Assembly: GCA_000974665.1 (NCBI GenBank) | Contig: BBSY01000003.1 | Span: forward strand, 806,001-870,000 | Length of the DNA stretch: 64,000 nucleotides | Reading direction: 5' to 3' | DNA from: an alpha proteobacterium U9-1i | Lineage (GTDB): Bacteria > Pseudomonadota > Alphaproteobacteria > Caulobacterales > Aquidulcibacteraceae | Shown: piece by piece, positions 45,122 through 53,839 of the stretch | Layout of the letters: every line of letters begins with the position of its first letter | Position numbering within the stretch: the first letter of the stretch is position 1 | Notes under the pieces: generated by a model | Told to the model about the DNA's origin: nothing | What the model saw: only the letters and a program-made list of their open reading frames with translations | Database searches by the model: none | Position numbers and translations under genes: made by a program

Positions 45122-47063
45122 ACCCAACCTTCGCATGCGTCCCGTCGCAGAACGGCTTGGTGTTGGAGTGTCCGCATCGGCACAGCCGCGCCGCTTGCAC
45201 GCGCGCCACCACCCGGCCGGTTCCGGAGATGATCTCCATATTGCCACGCACCATTAGCGGCCCATCGGTTTGCGGCGCGACCTCTAAAGCGCCGTCGCGC
45301 ACCGCCAGCATGTCGGTCTTGTCGCCCGTCGGCGGCTCACCGGAAGCGTTGAAGCCGACATCATGGTGCGAGCTGTCGCAGAACGGCTTGTTCTTCGACG
45401 CGCCGCAACGGCAGAGCGTGGCGCGCATTCCGATCGGTTTACCGTCGATGCTCAATTGCCCACGAAACGCATACGGCCCGGCTTCGCGCGTCGAGATCAA
45501 ATTGACGGGCGGCGCGCTCTCGTCCGGCGCGCCATCCTTGCGCGTGTACTGGATGGCGCCCGACGGACATTCGCGCGCCACCGCCGCCAGTTCCTCCACG
45601 TCCATCGCATCAGGGTGAATCCATGGCCCTTTGACGTTGGCGAGGAACACCTTCGGCGCGCCTGTCACGCAGAAGCGTGAGTGAATGCACAGCTTGCCGG
45701 CGAACCGCAGCTGCATCTTCTGGCCTTCGACGATCTCGACACCGTCGACCATGCTCGTCGCTTCGCCGCCCACGCTTGCGGACGCGGTTGTGGGCGTCGG
45801 CGCGACAAGCGACGCATCGCCCATCTCCATGAAACGCTGCGCGCGCACCGCCAGCGCTTTCAGCAATCCCGCCGCGCGCGCGACGCGCTGATCGTTTTGA
45901 TCGAGCTTGCCAGCGCCTGTCGCGAGCTCCGCGACACGCTCGGCAAAGAAACGCCGCGAACTGGCCGAATGCGGCAATGGCGCGGCATCGCGCAACGCCG
46001 TGAATGAAACCCCGGCGTTGCAATCAGGATTGCTCGGCCCCGCGGGCCGGCGCGCCGCACTTTCGCCGAGCAGTGTCAGCGCTTTCATCAGGTCAATCGC
46101 CAGATCGACGGCGAGCGACTTCTCGGCGCTAGGCCCCGGAACGACATACGCATACGCCATCAGCCGCAGCATCGTCTGGTAGCTCGCGTTGGCGATGTCG
46201 ACGACCGCCGCCGCAGCTGCATCCTCAAGCCAAACGCGCCCTTCTGGGTTTGGCGGGCGACGCAGCACCGGATTGCACGCCGCCGGATGCGCCGGACGAA
46301 AGTTCGGGTTCTTCGCCTTTAACGCCTGAAACTCATCGCGCACGTGGCGGAAACGGCAGAAATGCGAGTCCGGGCTTTCCTCGCTCGCCCCTTCGCCTTG
46401 CGTGATGATCGCGCCGCACGCTTCCACGGCGGTCTTGGCGCAAAGCACAGCTTTCGCACCGCCGAGGTCGACTTCATTGGGCGTCAGCTGCAACGCCGGA
46501 TCGCCGCAAAACAACTCTTTCTCGCCCAATTTGGCGCTCATCACTTCGAGCGCCTTCTGCATGGTGTCATAGAATTCGCCCACCGTGTCGTAGTCGAACC
46601 CCATCGGCGTCAGCCGCGCGGCGGGCGGGTTGCGCGAGAACTGACGCGCCGGTTCGAAGCCCTTGCCTTCGGCCTCGGTCGAGCCAATCGGCCGCTCCAG
46701 GAAAATGAAGTGCTGCAGCACGTCTTCGCTGAATGCCGCGAGCTTCACGACGATGCCCGCGGGTAAATACCCCGCGTCCAGCGGGAAGTTCATCCGCCCA
46801 AACCTTGGCGCCCCGCCAATGGCCGCGGTGATGTTCCACACCGCCGCCAAATGCCCCATCTCGTCGATGGCCACATCGAGGATCGCGCGCCGCCAGCGCG
46901 TGACGGCCTCCGCCTCTTCCGCACTCAAGCCCTCTCCCTCGCCGTCCTTCAGCGAGAAGGCGGCGTAGAGGTACGTGCACATCAGATTGTGTTCGAGCTC
47001 GGCGGCCTCATAGAGCGCGTGGATGAGCTGTTCACGCGTCGGCGTCAGTTTGGGAGCGTCCAT
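45108..47063 (-). CDS. ferritin-like / 4Fe-4S / double CDGSH fusion protein
   Basis: Protein of 651 residues with four metal modules. Residues 1-260 are a ferritin-like domain of the iminophenyl-pyruvate dimer synthase (VioB/RebD) type, with ligand-like ELEHN (24-26) and DEMGH (67-71). Residues 445-512 resemble the divergent mono-cluster ferredoxin (Fer4_19) with Cys459, Cys465, Cys499. Two mitoNEET-type CDGSH modules follow: Cys551, Cys553, Cys562, His566 (CDSSH) and Cys628, Cys630, Cys639, His643 (CDGTH). No signal peptide. Redox or electron-transfer enzyme of unknown substrate. Confidence 0.85.
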   Translation of the reverse strand: MDAPKLTPTREQLIHALYEAAELEHNLMCTYLYAAFSLKDGEGEGLSAEEAEAVTRWRRAILDVAIDEMGHLAAVWNITAAIGGAPRFGRMNFPLDAGYLPAGIVVKLAAFSEDVLQHFIFLERPIGSTEAEGKGFEPARQFSRNPPAARLTPMGFDYDTVGEFYDTMQKALEVMSAKLGEKELFCGDPALQLTPNEVDLGGAKAVLCAKTAVEACGAIITQGEGASEESPDSHFCRFRHVRDEFQALKAKNPNFRPAHPAACNPVLRRPPNPEGRVWLEDAAAAAVVDIANASYQTMLRLMAYAYVVPGPSAEKSLAVDLAIDLMKALTLLGESAARRPAGPSNPDCNAGVSFTALRDAAPLPHSASSRRFFAERVAELATGAGKLDQNDQRVARAAGLLKALAVRAQRFMEMGDASLVAPTPTTASASVGGEATSMVDGVEIVEGQKMQLRFAGKLCIHSRFCVTGAPKVFLANVKGPWIHPDAMDVEELAAVARECPSGAIQYTRKDGAPDESAPPVNLISTREAGPYAFRGQLSIDGKPIGMRATLCRCGASKNKPFCDSSHHDVGFNASGEPPTGDKTDMLAVRDGALEVAPQTDGPLMVRGNMEIISGTGRVVARVQAARLCRCGHSNTKPFCDGTHAKVGFKAG

Positions 47064-47117
47064 GCGCGAAGCTTAGCCGCTCACGCACAAACGCCAATCA
47101 TCATTCGGTATAGGTGG

Positions 47118-47948
47118 TTATTCCGCATTCGCGGCGGCAGCGGCTTCCGCGGCCTCGCGCTTGTCGCGCGCCTGGCCGATCAACCACACCAGCCAAATCG
47201 AGATTTCGTAGAGCAGGTAGACGGGCGCGGCCATCACGAACATCGAGATCACATCGTTGGGCGTCACCAGGGCCGAAAACGCGGCGATCCCGACGATAGC
47301 GTAGCGGCGTCCCTTGCGCAGCATGCCGGCGTTGACCATGCCCACGCGCCCCAAAAGCGACAGCACAACCGGCAACTGGAACATGAGCCCAAACGCCAGA
47401 ACCAGCGTTGTCACAAGACCCATATATTCTTCGACCTTCGGCAGGTACGAAACGCGCACCGCGCCTTCCGTGACCTCCTGGCTCAGCGCGAATTGCAGCG
47501 CGTACGGCATGGCGACGTAGAATACGAACGCAGCGCCCAGCGCGAACATCATCGGCGCCGCTACCATGAACGGCGCGGCCGCCGCGCGCTCGCGCTTATA
47601 AAGCCCTGGCGCGATGAAGGCGTAAGCCTGCCAGGCCAGAATGGGAAACGCAGCGACGATCGCGCCAAACAACGCGATCTGCATCTTCACCGAGAAGAAC
47701 CCGAACGCTCCCGTATTGATCAGCTGGATCGCTTCGCCGGCGCGTTCGGGATGTGCGTGCGCCATCGCCGTCTGGAACGGCTGCGCCAAAAACAGGAAAA
47801 TCGGGTCGACGAAGATGAAGCAGACGATGAAGCCGATCACCACCGCGATCAGCGACGTCATCAGCCGGTTACGCAGCTCGAGCAAATGATCCATGAGCGG
47901 CGCGCGCGACGCCTCAATGTCGTCGTCGGTATCGTGCGCCACGCTCAC
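47118..47948 (-). CDS. tatC: Sec-independent protein translocase TatC
   Basis: Twin-arginine signal receptor, 276 residues, six membrane segments. The conserved N-terminal APLMDHLLELRNRL, the first periplasmic loop with FLAQPF, and FALGAAFVFYVAMPYAL are visible. The C-terminal tail is Ala/Glu-rich. It overlaps tatB by 4 bases. At least two predicted Tat substrates lie in this window (AmiC and the DUF6607-like protein). Confidence 0.96.
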   Translation of the reverse strand: MSVAHDTDDDIEASRAPLMDHLLELRNRLMTSLIAVVIGFIVCFIFVDPIFLFLAQPFQTAMAHAHPERAGEAIQLINTGAFGFFSVKMQIALFGAIVAAFPILAWQAYAFIAPGLYKRERAAAAPFMVAAPMMFALGAAFVFYVAMPYALQFALSQEVTEGAVRVSYLPKVEEYMGLVTTLVLAFGLMFQLPVVLSLLGRVGMVNAGMLRKGRRYAIVGIAAFSALVTPNDVISMFVMAAPVYLLYEISIWLVWLIGQARDKREAAEAAAAANAE

Positions 47949-48460
47949 GGCGCACTCCGCGCGATCGGTTCATCGGACAGCTCCCCCTCGATGGGGGAGC
48001 TGTCGTCGCGAAGCGACGACTGAGGGGGTGTGGCCGCCATCGTCGAAGGCGTAGCCTCAAGTGGCTCATTTCCACCGCCGGCGCGCGCACCTCCTCCGCC
48101 GCTTCGCGGCGCCTCCTCCATCGAGGAGGAGGCCGATGCTCCATCCGGCGTGGTCAGCGGCTTCGGCTTGGCGATGCCCGCATAATCCTCAAGCGTCGGC
48201 AACGGCTTCGACAAATCGCTGGCGATGCTTTGCAGATTGGTCGTACGCCGCAGCGCGTCGACTTCCTTCTTTAGCTCATCAAGCTCGGCTTGGCGCGCCA
48301 GTTCGTCAAAGCCCGTGCGGAATTCCTGCGCCATGCCGCGAAGCTTCGCCGTCCATCGGCCAAGCTTCCGCAACATCAGCGGCAAATCCTTCGGCCCGAT
48401 CACCACGAGAGCGAGCACGCCAAGGATCAGAATTTCGTTGAAGCCGAGGCTCGGCAGCAT
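47945..48460 (-). CDS. tatB: Sec-independent protein translocase TatB
   Basis: Tat component of 171 residues. One N-terminal membrane helix (LGFNEILILGVLALVVIGPKDLP) and an amphipathic helix of about 55 residues are canonical. The tail from about residue 108 to 163 (SSSMEEAPRSGGGG..., SSLRDDSSPIEGELSDE) is encoded by palindromic element C, which reads through without stop. TatB C-termini are variable and dispensable in part, so function is probably retained. Confidence 0.93.
   Translation of the reverse strand: MLPSLGFNEILILGVLALVVIGPKDLPLMLRKLGRWTAKLRGMAQEFRTGFDELARQAELDELKKEVDALRRTTNLQSIASDLSKPLPTLEDYAGIAKPKPLTTPDGASASSSMEEAPRSGGGGARAGGGNEPLEATPSTMAATPPQSSLRDDSSPIEGELSDEPIARSAP
47977..48133. 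repeat. palindromic element copy C inside tatB
   Basis: 157 bp within the tatB reading frame. End hairpins: ACAGCTCCCCC-TCGAT-GGGGGAGCTGT (47977-48003, 11-bp arms) and GCCTCCTCC-ATCGA-GGAGGAGGC (48111-48133). An inner GTCGTCGC-GAA-GCGACGAC hairpin matches the module of copies A and B. The element keeps the frame open. Confidence 0.9.
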
Positions 48461-48479
48461 GGGCTAAACCCTCGCGCGC

Positions 48480-48722
48480 TTAATTCTGCGCGCGATCTCC
48501 GTTGGTGGCCTCGGTGCGCGGCGCAGCGTTCTGATCCGGCACCTGGCGCGGCGCCTCGGCGGCGGCCGGCGGCGGCGTTTCCGGATCGCCCAACCCCTTG
48601 CGGAAGCCCTTGATGCCCTTGCCGAGGTCTTCCATCAGGCCCGACAGCTTGCCCGGACGTCCAAACAGCAGGAACGCCAGGAACAGGACGATCAGAAGCG
48701 GAACCAGTCCCGGGAAATGCAT
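48480..48722 (-). CDS. tatA: Sec-independent protein translocase TatA
   Basis: Pore-forming Tat subunit of 80 residues: an N-terminal membrane helix (VPLLIVLFLAFLLF), the FGRPGKL hinge (alphaproteobacterial form of FGxxKL), an amphipathic helix, and a polar tail. AAAGGAGTAAAGA precedes the ATG. It is first of tatA-tatB-tatC, downstream of scpB. Confidence 0.95.
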   Translation of the reverse strand: MHFPGLVPLLIVLFLAFLLFGRPGKLSGLMEDLGKGIKGFRKGLGDPETPPPAAAEAPRQVPDQNAAPRTEATNGDRAQN

Positions 48723-48764
48723 TCTTTACTCCTTTGGGCGCGCTGGCCGGCGTCCGGCCCCGCG

Positions 48765-49496
48765 TTACTCGCCCTGATCCAGATGATCCACGAAAAAGCT
48801 TGAAGAGTCCTCGCCGGGCGCCAGCGGTTCTTCGTCGCCTGCCATTTCTTCGCTCGGTCTCGGCACATCCAGCTCTTTCGCGGCGCGCGGGTCGAGCAGT
48901 CCAAGGCCCTTCAGATCGTCCTTGCCCGGCAGCGCGTCAAGCGAACCGAGGCCGAAGTGACTGAGAAATGCGTCCGTTGTTCCGAAGGTCAGCGGCTTGC
49001 CGGGCGTGCGCCTGCGGCCGCGCGGCCGTATCCAGCCAATCTCCAGCAGGAGCTCCATCGAGCCCCGCGACAGCGAGACGCCCCGAATTTCCTCGATCTC
49101 GGCCCGGGTTACCGGCTGGTGGTAGGCGATAACCGCCAGCGTCTCCAGCGCGGCCTTCGGCAGTTTTCGCGGCTCGGCCCGGGTTTCGGCGAACAGAGAG
49201 CAGAGGTCGGACGCAGACTGGAAGCGCCAGCCGCCACCCGCCTCCACGAGTTCGACGCCGCGCCCCGCATAATCCTTCTTCAGCCGCATCAGCACCGCGG
49301 CCACGTCAACGTCTGGCCCCAGCTTGTCGCCCAATTGCTTGGCCGTCAGCACCTCGCCGCCGGCGAACAGCAACGCCTCGGCCGCCCGGATCGCGTCAGC
49401 CGAAGGCTCGGCGCGCGTCCGCTCGCCGCCCTCGGTGAAGGCGTCTTCGATCCGGCGCAGGGCGTCGGCGATGGGGGCGCGGGGCGCGTCGCTCAT
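48765..49496 (-). CDS. scpB: segregation and condensation protein B
   Basis: Winged-helix kleisin-associated subunit of the SMC-ScpAB condensin, 243 residues. AAEALLFAGGEVLTAKQL and LETLAVIAYHQPVTRAEIEEIRGV are diagnostic. The C-terminal 50 residues are acidic. It overlaps scpA by 4 bases (ATGA). Confidence 0.95.
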   Translation of the reverse strand: MSDAPRAPIADALRRIEDAFTEGGERTRAEPSADAIRAAEALLFAGGEVLTAKQLGDKLGPDVDVAAVLMRLKKDYAGRGVELVEAGGGWRFQSASDLCSLFAETRAEPRKLPKAALETLAVIAYHQPVTRAEIEEIRGVSLSRGSMELLLEIGWIRPRGRRRTPGKPLTFGTTDAFLSHFGLGSLDALPGKDDLKGLGLLDPRAAKELDVPRPSEEMAGDEEPLAPGEDSSSFFVDHLDQGE

Positions 49497-50314
49497 GGGC
49501 CGTCATTCTGGGCCGTTTTGGCCCGCACGAACAGCGGCGCGAACGCTTCCGCTTGCCGCAGCTCCATCTTGCCCTCGCGCGCCAGCTCCAGCGCCGCACC
49601 AAACGTCGACGCCAGATAAGAAGATTGCGGCGGCGCCTCTGGCCCCACTTCCGTAATCGCGGGCGTCACCAAATCAATCGCCCGCCAATCCTGCAATTTG
49701 GTCAGCGCCTCTTCGAGCCGTCGCCGCGCGGTTTCGAGGGGATAAGCGCGCCGCACCGTGGTCTTATATGCGCGCTTGCGCACGCTCTTTGAGCGCTCGG
49801 CGCAATAGGCGTTCAGCAAATCGTAGAGTTCCGCTTTCCATACCGTCTGCTTCGACAGCACCGTCTGTTGCGGCAGCCCGTTCAGAAAAAATTCCCGGCC
49901 CAATTGCGGCATCGTCTCAAGCCGCTTCGCCGCCAGGCGCGCAAGCTCGATGTGCATCAGCTTCGAGCGCAACGCCGCCGCGAGTTGATCCGGATCGGGC
50001 TCATCCTCCGCGAGCTTTGGCTTCGGGATCAGCATGCGCGACTTCAGCAGGGCCAACCACGCCGCCATCACCAGGTAATCGCCCGCAACCTCGATGTTCG
50101 CGGCGCGCGCTTCGGCGATGAAGGCCAGATACTGATCGGCCAATTCGCCGATCGACACTTTCCCGAGATCGACCTTCTTCGACCGCGCCAAATCGAGCAG
50201 CAGATAGAGCGGACCCTCGAACACATCGAGCGCCACAACCATAGCTTCGCGCCCCTCCGCCTCAGCGGCGGCGGCGAGATCAAGCTCTGTCTGGTCTTCG
50301 AGGTCGTCTGCCAT
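49493..50314 (-). CDS. scpA: segregation and condensation protein A
   Basis: Kleisin subunit of condensin, 273 residues. VFEGPLYLLLDLARSKKVDL is the diagnostic N-terminal helix; the middle is charged and the C-terminus has a winged helix. ATG at 50314, preceded by GAGAGAGCAG from the border of palindromic element D. A longer frame to 50440 reads through the element and is rejected. Confidence 0.95.
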   Translation of the reverse strand: MADDLEDQTELDLAAAAEAEGREAMVVALDVFEGPLYLLLDLARSKKVDLGKVSIGELADQYLAFIAEARAANIEVAGDYLVMAAWLALLKSRMLIPKPKLAEDEPDPDQLAAALRSKLMHIELARLAAKRLETMPQLGREFFLNGLPQQTVLSKQTVWKAELYDLLNAYCAERSKSVRKRAYKTTVRRAYPLETARRRLEEALTKLQDWRAIDLVTPAITEVGPEAPPQSSYLASTFGAALELAREGKMELRQAEAFAPLFVRAKTAQNDGP

Positions 50315-50319
50315 TCTGC

Positions 50320-50476
50320 TCTCTCCCTTCGCCCCCGCGAGGGGGAGAAGGTGGTCGCGAAGCGACCGGATGAGGGGGTGGGTGTCAAGGTTTAACGCTG
50401 CGCTAGATACCCGCCGCGCCCCCTCACCCGCTCCAAACAAGTTTGGAGCGACCTCTCCCCCTCACGGTGGAGAGGT
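50320..50476. repeat. palindromic element copy D between nagZ and scpA
   Basis: About 155 bp with end structures CTCCC..CGCGAGGGGGAG near 50325-50347 and ACCTCTCC...GGAGAGGT (50451-50476), and the inner GGTCGC-GAA-GCGACC hairpin. The nagZ stop codon (50462-50464) and its last codons lie inside the element. Confidence 0.85.
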
Positions 50477-51496
50477 GACAGCGCTCAGCAACTTTCGGAA
50501 CCTTACCCAGCCCGCGTCTGCGTCGAACGGCTCAGCGGCGCGCTTGGCGAAGCTTTCCACCGCCCGCGCACGCACCAGGGGAAGGCCGGTCAGCGCCTCA
50601 CATCCCTTGGCCACGTCCTGCATGTCGGCCAGCACGCCTGAGCATTGCAACACCACGTCGCAACCAGCCTTCAGCGCCGCCTCGGCGCGCTGCTCCAAAC
50701 CGCCATTCAGCGCGTATTGGAGCGCCTTCATGTCGAGATCGTCGCTCATCAGCAGGCCCGCAAAACCGATGCGGCCGCGAATGATCTTTTCAATAACGAT
50801 TGGGGAACACGTCGCCGGCCGATCGGTATCCCACGCTTCGTAGACGATGTGAGCCGTCATCGCCGCCTCGGCATCGCTCAACGCCGCAAATGGCGCGATA
50901 TCCGCCTCCAGTTCCTTCTCCGACGCGCTTACCTTCGGCAGCGCCAGGTGCGAGTCCGCCGTCGCGCGCCCATGCCCTGGCATGTGCTTGATCGAGCCGG
51001 CGACGGCGCCCGCGTGCAAACCTTCGAGCGCCGCGCGCGCGAGGATCGCGACTTCTTTAGGGTTTGCCGAAAAAGCGCGATCGCCGACGATCTTGTCGGA
51101 GCCGTCGACCGGCACATCCAATACCGGCGCATAATCGGCGTCGATGCCCATGCCCTTCAGCTCATGTGCAATCAGCCGGTGTCCCAGGCGCGCCGCCTCG
51201 ATGCCAGCCACCGCGTCGCGCTTGAAAATTTCGCCATACGTCGCGCAAGCGGGCCATGTTGGCCATTCTGGCGGCTTAAGCCGCGCGACGCGTCCGCCCT
51301 CCTGGTCAATCCAGATGAGCGCATCGTGCCCCGCTGCCGCGCGCAAGTCTTCGCACAGCGCCCCCACCTGAACGCGCGACACGCAGGCCTCGCGAAACAG
51401 GATGAAACTCCAAGGCCGCGCATCGCGGAAGAATGCGCGCGCTTCGGCGTCAAGCTTTGGTTGGCGAATGCCAAGGGCGCAGGAAAGCACGCTCAT
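50462..51496 (-). CDS. nagZ: beta-N-acetylhexosaminidase NagZ
   Basis: Cytosolic peptidoglycan-recycling enzyme, glycoside hydrolase family 3, 344 residues. The NagZ loop KHMPGHG (170-176) carries the catalytic His and the nucleophile is an Asp at 252-253 (LMSDDLDM). IDQEGGRVARL near 63-73 is conserved. The C-terminal SPP is encoded by element D and so is probably not ancestral. It is between the SPOR gene and scpA in one directon. Confidence 0.95.
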   Translation of the reverse strand: MSVLSCALGIRQPKLDAEARAFFRDARPWSFILFREACVSRVQVGALCEDLRAAAGHDALIWIDQEGGRVARLKPPEWPTWPACATYGEIFKRDAVAGIEAARLGHRLIAHELKGMGIDADYAPVLDVPVDGSDKIVGDRAFSANPKEVAILARAALEGLHAGAVAGSIKHMPGHGRATADSHLALPKVSASEKELEADIAPFAALSDAEAAMTAHIVYEAWDTDRPATCSPIVIEKIIRGRIGFAGLLMSDDLDMKALQYALNGGLEQRAEAALKAGCDVVLQCSGVLADMQDVAKGCEALTGLPLVRARAVESFAKRAAEPFDADAGWVRFRKLLSAVTSPP

Positions 51497-51505
51497 GCGC
51501 CCAAA

Positions 51506-52159
51506 CTAACGCTGCACCACGATGCAGTCCTGTCCCATTTGCCGCACGCGTTCGCAGAAGCGCACGGCATTGGCGCGGTCGGTGAAGTAGCCGGCGCGCA
51601 CACGATAGAACACGCCCTGCGCGCCCAGATCGGCGCGCTCAACGTCCATGTGCGCCGGCGCGAACAAGCCCGGCGCGCGCGACGATATCCGCGCCCACGC
51701 CGCTTGCGCGCCATTTTCCGCCCGTAACGCAACAAGCTGCGCCACGAAGGGCCCGCTGGCGGCGAACACGGGCGCCGGCGCCAAGCGCGGCGCGCCGCTT
51801 GTTTCCACCGGCGGCGGGGCGATTTCCGCCGGCGCGCTATCCGCCGTCGCCACCGGCGCCGGCGTTTCGATGTTGCCGCCAAACGCGTTGATCTCGGCCT
51901 CGTCCGGCGCGGTCGCCAGTTCCGGCGCCGGCTCAACGCGATAGGCGCCCGATGGCGCCGAAATCAGCGGCGCGCTCGGGCCGCTATAAAGCTGCCAAAC
52001 GAAGCCGCCGAACGCGACGGCGACGACCAGCATCAGCACATAAAGCGCCATGCGCGGCGCGTGCTGGTGGCTGTCGTCATAGCCAGGATGAACGTGGTAC
52101 GGGCGCCCCAACTTTGAACTCCAGTTCGGGAATCGAAACTCGAACCGGCGTTTTACCAC
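51506..52159 (-). CDS. SPOR domain membrane protein
   Basis: About 217 residues: a cytoplasmic N-terminus, one membrane helix (ALYVLMLVVAVAFGGFVW), a Pro/Ala-rich linker, and a C-terminal SPOR domain (GPFVAQLVALRAENGAQAAWARI... YRVRAGYFTDRANAVRFCERV) that binds denuded septal glycan. The start is uncertain; I use GTG at 52159, as the longer frame overlaps dgt. It is followed by nagZ after 9 bases, a common alphaproteobacterial pair. Confidence 0.82.
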   Translation of the reverse strand: MVKRRFEFRFPNWSSKLGRPYHVHPGYDDSHQHAPRMALYVLMLVVAVAFGGFVWQLYSGPSAPLISAPSGAYRVEPAPELATAPDEAEINAFGGNIETPAPVATADSAPAEIAPPPVETSGAPRLAPAPVFAASGPFVAQLVALRAENGAQAAWARISSRAPGLFAPAHMDVERADLGAQGVFYRVRAGYFTDRANAVRFCERVRQMGQDCIVVQR

Positions 52160-52197
52160 CGCATGCTTCGCCAAAGGTGAATGACGAAACCGAAACG

Positions 52198-53427
52198 TTA
52201 CAGCGAATGCAGCCGCTTGTGCTCTTCGATCGCGTAATCGTCGGTCATGCCGGCAATATAGTCGCACACGCGCCGCGCCGTACGCTGACCGCCGGCGCCA
52301 TCCCCACCCCTCGCCCAATCGGGCGGCAATAATTCCGGCTCCGCAAGCAACAGCTCGAACAATTGCTTGAGGATGCGCTTGGCGTGGCTGCGAGACCGAT
52401 TGACCCGCCAGTGGCGATACATCCGCGCCATCAAGAACCGCCGCAGCACCGCCTGATGCTCGTTCATCGTGTCGGAGAACCCGACCAATGGTTTGCCCAG
52501 CGCACGGACATCTTCGGCGCTTTCGGGTTTGTATTTGTCGATGCGGTTCGACGTCTCCCAGATTAGATCATCGACCCACACGCCGATCAGCCGCCGCACC
52601 AATTCCGCGCTCACGCGGCTTTCTTCCAACCCCGGATAATCCGCTTCCACCGTCGCCAGAACCCGCGCCACCATCGGCACTTCGTCGCGCAATTCCGCCA
52701 GCGTGAAGAGCCCCGCGCGCAAGCCGTCGTCGATGTCGTGATTGTTGTAGGCCACATCATCGGCGTGCGCGGCGATCTGCGCCTCGGGGCCCGGCCACGT
52801 CGCAAGTTCAAGATCGTGCGTCGCCACGTATTCCTGGATCGCAACCGGCAAATCCGTCAGCGCCGCGCCATAGCGGATCAGCGGGCCATTGTGCTTCACA
52901 ACGCCTTCCAACGTCTCCCAGCACAAATTCAATCCATCGAATGTCGGGTAGCGGCGATCGAGTTTCGTCAGCACGCGCAAGGTCTGGGCGTTGTGATCGA
53001 AGCCGCCATAATCTTCCATGCAGGCGTCGAGCATGTCTTCGCCGGTGTGCCCGAACGGCGGGTGACCCAGATCGTGCGCCAGCGCCAACGCCTCCGCGAG
53101 ATCGTCGTCGAGCCCCAAACGCCGCGCGCCCGCACGGGCGATTTGCGCCACTTCAAGCGAATGCGTCAGCCGCGTGCGATAATGATCGCCCTCGTGGGCC
53201 ACGAACACTTGCGTCTTGCCCTTAAGCCGCCGGAACGCGCTCGAATGGACGATCCGGTCGCGGTCACGCTCGAACGGCGTGCGGGTCTTGCTGTCGGGCT
53301 CGTCATGCAAGCGCCCCCGCGAGAGCGCCGGGTTGGTCGCGAACGGCGCGCGGGGCGCCTGGGCGGGCGGCGCGGCAGGGGGTTGGGCGGACGTCGCCTT
53401 GGCCTGCGTTCTCCTGCCGTCGGCCAT
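52198..53427 (-). CDS. dgt: deoxyguanosinetriphosphate triphosphohydrolase-like protein
   Basis: HD-domain dNTP triphosphohydrolase of about 409 residues. RRLKGKTQVF (66-75), the metal ligand His89 in LTHSLEV, HD at 118-119 in HDLGHPPFGH, and the C-terminal MTDDYA are the family landmarks. The first 40 residues are Ala/Pro-rich. ATG at 53427; an upstream in-frame start at 53445 is possible. It is divergent from erpA over a palindrome. Confidence 0.92.
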   Translation of the reverse strand: MADGRRTQAKATSAQPPAAPPAQAPRAPFATNPALSRGRLHDEPDSKTRTPFERDRDRIVHSSAFRRLKGKTQVFVAHEGDHYRTRLTHSLEVAQIARAGARRLGLDDDLAEALALAHDLGHPPFGHTGEDMLDACMEDYGGFDHNAQTLRVLTKLDRRYPTFDGLNLCWETLEGVVKHNGPLIRYGAALTDLPVAIQEYVATHDLELATWPGPEAQIAAHADDVAYNNHDIDDGLRAGLFTLAELRDEVPMVARVLATVEADYPGLEESRVSAELVRRLIGVWVDDLIWETSNRIDKYKPESAEDVRALGKPLVGFSDTMNEHQAVLRRFLMARMYRHWRVNRSRSHAKRILKQLFELLLAEPELLPPDWARGGDGAGGQRTARRVCDYIAGMTDDYAIEEHKRLHSL

Positions 53428-53456
53428 TGCGAGCCTTCTCCTCAAATCCAGGCTAG

Positions 53457-53471
53457 GACCATATATTGGTC
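53457..53471. promoter_or_regulatory. short palindrome in dgt/erpA divergent promoter
   Basis: GACCA-TATAT-TGGTC, a 15-bp dyad in the 84-bp gap between divergent genes. The AT-rich centre holds a -10-like TATATT. It could be an operator for either gene. Confidence 0.35.
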
Positions 53472-53511
53472 ATCCGGACATGAGAAACCGGTTCACGAAG
53501 GCGCTTAACGA

Positions 53512-53838
53512 ATGGCGAACGTTTCCCTCTCCGCTACCGCCGCCGCCCGGATCAAGGCGATTGCCGCCCCTGAGGGGGCGCTCGCGGGGCTGCGCGTCGC
53601 GGTCGAAGGCGGGGGCTGTTCGGGCTTCCAGTACGAAATCAACCTCGCCCCGGCCCCAGCCGCCGAGGACACAATCGTCGAACGGGACGGCGCGCGTCTG
53701 TTTGTCGATCCCGTCTCGCTGCCGTTTCTTCTCGGCTCCGAAGTCGATTGGGTCGAGGAATTGATCGGCGCGTCCTTCAAGGTGAAGAACCCCAATGCCA
53801 CCTCGAGCTGCGGCTGCGGCGTGAGCTTCTCCGTCTAG
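53512..53838 (+). CDS. erpA: iron-sulfur cluster insertion protein ErpA
   Basis: A-type Fe-S carrier of 108 residues. The three cluster cysteines are present: GGGCSGFQYE and the C-terminal SSCGCGVSFSV. Length and ending match ErpA/HesB. ATG at 53512. It is followed one base later by the Sel1 gene. Confidence 0.93.
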   Translation: MANVSLSATAAARIKAIAAPEGALAGLRVAVEGGGCSGFQYEINLAPAPAAEDTIVERDGARLFVDPVSLPFLLGSEVDWVEELIGASFKVKNPNATSSCGCGVSFSV

Positions 53839-53839
53839 G

